A stretch of 64,000 bases of DNA, from positions 1 through 64,000 of the forward strand of contig JANBPT010000048.1 of assembly GCA_027575765.1 (NCBI GenBank). The letters are read 5' to 3'. Below, piece by piece: positions 60,544-64,000 of this stretch; the first letter of the stretch is position 1; each line of letters opens with the position of its first letter. Under the pieces are notes generated by a model. That model did not search any database. It was given only the letters and a program-made list of their open reading frames with translations, and was not told the origin of the DNA. This stretch comes from Tieghemiomyces parasiticus. Lineage: Eukaryota; Kickxellomycota; Dimargaritomycetes; Dimargaritales; Dimargaritaceae. Made by a program: the position numbers and the translations under genes.

Positions 60544-61047
60544 TCAACTCGAGAAACTACTCTCCGGGGGAACGGTATCTTTGGGGTGCTTAGCCTCCAT
60601 GTGGACCTTGAGTACGTTATAGTTGGAAGCGGGGTTCTGTCAGAGCGGCCAGTACGGCGATATGAAGCCCGACGGCAGCGGTGGTTAGTAAAGTAGGAGA
60701 GGCAAATAGTCAACCGTCTCATCGGTGAGGCTAGTACGGTTATGACGGCGGACCTTTCGGCCTCGGAAGACGGACTTACCTTGCACACTGGGCAGTTAAT
60801 CTTGAGCCCGGCCGCGCGGGCCCCAAGCTGGGACTGGCCGCCCTTCTTGCTTTCGGCCAGTTTCTGGGCTTTCTCCCTGTAGTTCGGTGGGGTGGCCGGT
60901 GCGATAGAGGCGTGCGCATTTCTAGGTTAGGGACTTTGTTTGGGCTGTCAAGCGGGGCTCCATGGGTAAGGCATTTCCCATGGGCAAATCTAACTACCAT
61001 ATATATCAAACTTACCTCGCCTGTTCCTTCTGCTTGCCACGGGCCAT
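60544..61047 (-). CDS. Small C2H2 zinc-finger protein (ZNF706/At2g23090-like, 4F5-type head)
   Basis: Three exons in phase: 61047-61016, 60876-60780 and 60636-60544; 73 residues. Introns are 139 and 143 nt, both with GTAAGT donors and CAG acceptors. Exon 1 gives MARGKQKEQA and the first part of an Arg codon. Exon 2 completes a Lys/Gln/Ala-rich 4F5/SERF-like head (EKAQKLAESKKGGQSQ), then AAGLKINCPVCK. Exon 3 supplies NPASNYNVLKVHMEAKHPKD, so the finger is C-x2-C-x12-H-x4-H. This is the architecture and size of the conserved eukaryotic ZNF706/At2g23090 family, whose role is poorly known (ZNF706 has been tied to translation or stem-cell control; not transferable). Divergent from MCM9. Confidence 0.85.
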
Positions 61048-61587
61048 GGTGATGCGACGAGATTTCTGCTGAAAGATGTGCAAGGATAGTTACCGAATAG
61101 AAAGCGCAGGCGCACATAAAATTGACAGTATCAGAAGGAAAACTTGCTATTCGTGAAGAGGGTCCCTGCCCCAACTGAAGTAGCCGACAGGTAGCCACCC
61201 CACACGCTCATTCTTAATCCAACGGTAAATGTAGAATCGGTTGTTCGGGGCGCCCTAGTCCGAGATTTGGAAGGTGGGTGCCGACTGAGGAGTGTGGGGG
61301 GGGGGTGGGATTCTGGAGTTCCCATGCTTGAGTGGCCAGGGCTGGTTGTCCCACTACCGCAGCCGCCTTGCGGGTCTACAAGACCGTTAAAGGCCGATGT
61401 GTTCGCGCCCGTTGCAGATACCACAATACACGTTTTCAAGGCTCCGCTGGCGCCGCTCGCTGACCGTCTCTCGTAGTAGCCACTCACATTCCGGCATCCC
61501 CTCCTACGTGGCCCTTTGTCTTTTTTTTTTACCGCGCCCGATCTCCTTGAAACTGAACCTTTCGCCTCGTCGATTTCCAACCTAGAA
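61048..61587. other. Divergent promoter, zinc-finger gene / MCM9
   Basis: A 540-base shared upstream region. The + strand side is pyrimidine-rich close to MCM9, with a T10 run at 61,520. Open frames crossing it are not supported as genes. Confidence 0.5.
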
Positions 61588-63771
61588 ATGCGGGTCCTGA
61601 CCGAGGACGACCGGGCGACGCACATCGCCACCGTGGCCGACCACTTGGTAGCCGAATATGACACGGAGCTCCAAGAACTGCTCTTCACCCTCGACGTGAA
61701 CCAGCACTACGCCTTCCCGTACAACCTGCTGGACCTCATCGACGCAGACGCGGGCCTGGGCGACCAGGCGTACCGGAACCCGGCCGAGTTTCTCCCCGTG
61801 TTGGACGCCGCACTACGGCAAGCCCAGGAAACATACCGGGACCATCATCCTCTAGGTGCCGAGATGACGGTGAAACCTCTCGCCCACGTGCGACTGACCG
61901 GAGTCCCGTTGAGTCCCGGCCTACTGCGGACCTCGATTCCAGGGTGTGACGATATGGGCCCGCTGATCGGCCTGACGGGCACCGTAATCCGAACGGGTAT
62001 GGTCAAGGTGGTAGAGACCCAGAAACTGTACAAGTGCACCAAGTGTAAGGGTACGTTTATGTCCCACGCTGATATTGAGCAGTACTACCTTGTCCCCAAA
62101 CCCGTCACCTGCCTTGCGCCGAATCCGGAACCCTGTCGGGGTAATAAGTTCGTGCTAGCCGACAGCGCCAGCCTCAACGAGGTGATGCTCAGCGGCGCGG
62201 GTAACCTACAGGACACCGGCGGCGGGGCAAGTACCTGTACTGACTACCAAGAAATTAAAGTCCAGGAACAGGTCAACAAACTGGCTATCGGGTCGATCCC
62301 CAAATCCATCTGCGTGGTCCTTGAGAACGACCTGGTGGACCAGGCTAAGTCCGGTGACGACGTGACCATCGTCGGTACGTTGATCCGGCGCTGGCGGGGC
62401 GCCTACGAACACGAGCGCTGCGACATTGAGCTCACTCTGATGGCTAACAACGTCATCGTCCACAACAACCAAGGATCGGGCGTGACGGTGACCGAGGAGG
62501 TCAAGCAGGAGTTTGCCGCATTCTGGGAACGCTACCGACTGCGGCCATTCGTGGGCCGCGACCACGTCCTGGCCAGCTTCTGCGCTCCGGTCTTTGGGCT
62601 TTATGTGGTCAAGTTGGCCGTGTTTTTGGTGCTAATAGGCGGGGTAGAACGCACAGACCCGTCGGGCACCCGGGTCCGCGGCGAGACCCACCTTCTCCTG
62701 GTAGGCGACCCCGGAACGGGCAAGTCCCAGTTTCTCAAGTACGCCACCAAGGTCGTCCCACGCTCGGTGCTCACCACTGGCATCGGGTCCAGCTCGGCGG
62801 GACTTACCGTGACCGCGGTCAAGGACGGCAACGAATGGAGTTTGGAGGCCGGTGCCCTCGTCCTGGCCGACCGTGGCTTGTGTTGTATCGACGAATTCAA
62901 CAGTATCCGCGAGCAGGACAAGACTTCCATCCTGGAGGCCATGGAACAGCAGTCAATCTCCATCGCTAAGGCCGGTATCGTATGTAAACTCAATTCACGT
63001 TGTACCGTTCTGGCCGCCACCAACCCCAAGGGCCAGTTCGATCCTTCCCAAAGCCTGTCGGTCAACTTGGCGCTGGCTTCTCCGCTGCTCAGCCGGTTCG
63101 ACCTCATCCTCATCTTGCTCGACACCCCGAACGACCAGTGGGACCGTGTCGTTTCATCCTTTATCCTCGGCAGCGAAGGCCCCGTCCGTGCGACAGGTGG
63201 CCAGCCGGACCCATCAGTTGCGGTCCCCGCCGCCACCGGCTCCGGTGCCCACCGGCCACCCTCCCACTGCTCACCCCTAGCGACCAAGACGACCACCCCG
63301 GCCATCGGGGAACCCCTGTGGGGCCTCGATAAATTGCAGGCCTACCTTCAATACATCAAGGCCACCTACCAACCCGAACTGACCCCGGAGAGCCGGCAGA
63401 TTCTGGCCACCTACTACCAAATCCAGCGGCAGGGTGACTCCCAGAACGCGGCACGGACCACCGTGCGTCTCCTCGAGAGCCTGATCCGCCTGTCCCAGGC
63501 TCATGCCCGGCTCATGGCCCGTCACCACGTGAACATTCAGGACGCCGTGATCGTCATCCTACTCATGGAAACCAGTATGCAGAATTCATCGCTGCTTGAG
63601 GACACCACCGTACTCCATTCTACATTCCCTGACGACCCCGAGGCGGCGTATCTACGGCAGGAGCGCGTAATTTTGAATCGCCTGGGGCTGGCCCGGCTGT
63701 CTACCGACACCCACATGAGTCAAGCCTTTGCGTCGGCCCCGCCCACTCAAGCCTACCCTGACATGGATTAG
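61588..63771 (+). CDS. MCM9: MCM9, replication/repair helicase of the MCM family
   Basis: Intronless, 727 residues from the ATG at 61588 (MRVLTEDDRATHIATVADHL); the frame is open 5' but has no ATG there. N-terminal domain: RLTGVPLSPGLLR, LTGTVIRTGMVKVVE, and a zinc finger YKCTKCKGTF...CLAPNPEPC (about 148-177). AAA+ core: Walker A GDPGTGKS (373-380), Walker B LCCIDEF (about 428-434), arginine finger SRFD (502-505). LLVGDPGTGKSQFLKYATKV, TTGIGSSSAGLTVTAVKD and NAARTTVRLLESLIRLSQAHARLM are diagnostic for MCM9 rather than MCM2-8. A Pro/Ala/Thr-rich insert (about 528-575) precedes the C-terminal winged-helix-like part. The protein stops soon after the MCM core, lacking the long tail of animal MCM9. 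MCM9 acts with MCM8 in recombination and mismatch repair. Confidence 0.93.
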   Translation: MRVLTEDDRATHIATVADHLVAEYDTELQELLFTLDVNQHYAFPYNLLDLIDADAGLGDQAYRNPAEFLPVLDAALRQAQETYRDHHPLGAEMTVKPLAHVRLTGVPLSPGLLRTSIPGCDDMGPLIGLTGTVIRTGMVKVVETQKLYKCTKCKGTFMSHADIEQYYLVPKPVTCLAPNPEPCRGNKFVLADSASLNEVMLSGAGNLQDTGGGASTCTDYQEIKVQEQVNKLAIGSIPKSICVVLENDLVDQAKSGDDVTIVGTLIRRWRGAYEHERCDIELTLMANNVIVHNNQGSGVTVTEEVKQEFAAFWERYRLRPFVGRDHVLASFCAPVFGLYVVKLAVFLVLIGGVERTDPSGTRVRGETHLLLVGDPGTGKSQFLKYATKVVPRSVLTTGIGSSSAGLTVTAVKDGNEWSLEAGALVLADRGLCCIDEFNSIREQDKTSILEAMEQQSISIAKAGIVCKLNSRCTVLAATNPKGQFDPSQSLSVNLALASPLLSRFDLILILLDTPNDQWDRVVSSFILGSEGPVRATGGQPDPSVAVPAATGSGAHRPPSHCSPLATKTTTPAIGEPLWGLDKLQAYLQYIKATYQPELTPESRQILATYYQIQRQGDSQNAARTTVRLLESLIRLSQAHARLMARHHVNIQDAVIVILLMETSMQNSSLLEDTTVLHSTFPDDPEAAYLRQERVILNRLGLARLSTDTHMSQAFASAPPTQAYPDMD

Positions 63772-63889
63772 AGCACCAAAGATAGACTTTATTTCTCTTT
63801 CTAGTCCAACTACCCTGTATTTGTACCATTACCCTTAACGCGTTTAGCAATCCAAGCCTCCGGCGTCTACGTATGCTTATCATTGATAA

Positions 63890-63895
63890 AATAAA
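63890..63895 (+). terminator. Candidate poly(A) signal of MCM9
   Basis: AATAAA about 120 bases after the MCM9 stop, within an A-rich run. A consensus match only. Confidence 0.35.
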
Positions 63896-64000
63896 ATAGT
63901 GGGCTTGACCTGGCAACCCGGGTAGTACATGGGAGGGGGGAAGCAGGCAGATAGGATTGGACTGGTGGAGCACATATGGTATGAGGCTGTAAGGTTACAA

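Noticed and set aside
1..64000. CRISPR arrays, bacterial operons, tRNA or rRNA genes
   Set aside because: None seen by eye; the gene structure (introns, single genes with own flanks) is eukaryotic. Small non-coding RNA genes cannot be excluded without covariance-model searches.

Overview
The window looks like nuclear DNA of an early-diverging (non-Dikarya) fungus. Its proteins are fungal in type: a histidinol-phosphate aminotransferase, a DUF3020 protein, an Stt4-type PI4-kinase, a TFIIIC tau138-like subunit, an Nsp1/Nup62 nucleoporin and SAGA Sgf29. Introns are short (43-215 nt) with GTAAGT-like donors. It also carries an MCM9 helicase, which is normally missing from ascomycetes and basidiomycetes. 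Genes are GC-rich and the long spacers are closer to 50% GC. My guess at a zoopagomycete or mucoromycete relative is inference; I cannot name the species.

Layout. 1-147 is the 3' end of the aminotransferase gene (+). 649-1470 encodes a multi-pass DUF4203/TMEM198-type membrane protein (+). 1.5-15.4 kb is a gene-poor stretch with a dead mariner transposase (about 3.0-3.9 kb), a 5'-truncated non-LTR retrotransposon (about 10.2-10.9 kb) and one doubtful kelch-like fragment. A DUF3020 protein lies at 15.4-16.5 kb (-), followed by a second gene-poor spacer to 25 kb. From 25 kb on the region is gene-dense: NADPH-cytochrome P450 reductase (-), PI4-kinase alpha (+), TFIIIC largest subunit (+), mitochondrial uL15 (-), Nsp1/Nup62 (-), Sgf29 (-) and a La-type protein (-). 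At 56.4-58.7 kb two paralogous Myb/SANT-like proteins flank an unrecognised multi-exon gene. A tiny three-exon zinc-finger gene (60.5-61.0 kb, -) is divergent from MCM9 (61.6-63.8 kb, +).

The genes are housekeeping loci of separate pathways (histidine synthesis, sterol/P450 electron supply, phosphoinositide signalling, Pol III transcription, mitochondrial translation, nuclear transport, chromatin reading, RNA 3'-end binding, replication/repair). I see no operon-like or cluster logic. Several genes start with very small coding exons (8, 10, 32 nt); I placed these by splice sites, reading frame and family alignment from memory, so cDNA would be the real test. The most unusual items are the fungal MCM9, a PHD-type finger inside the TFIIIC subunit, a La motif lacking the usual RNA-binding signature, and the local Myb/SANT-like pair.
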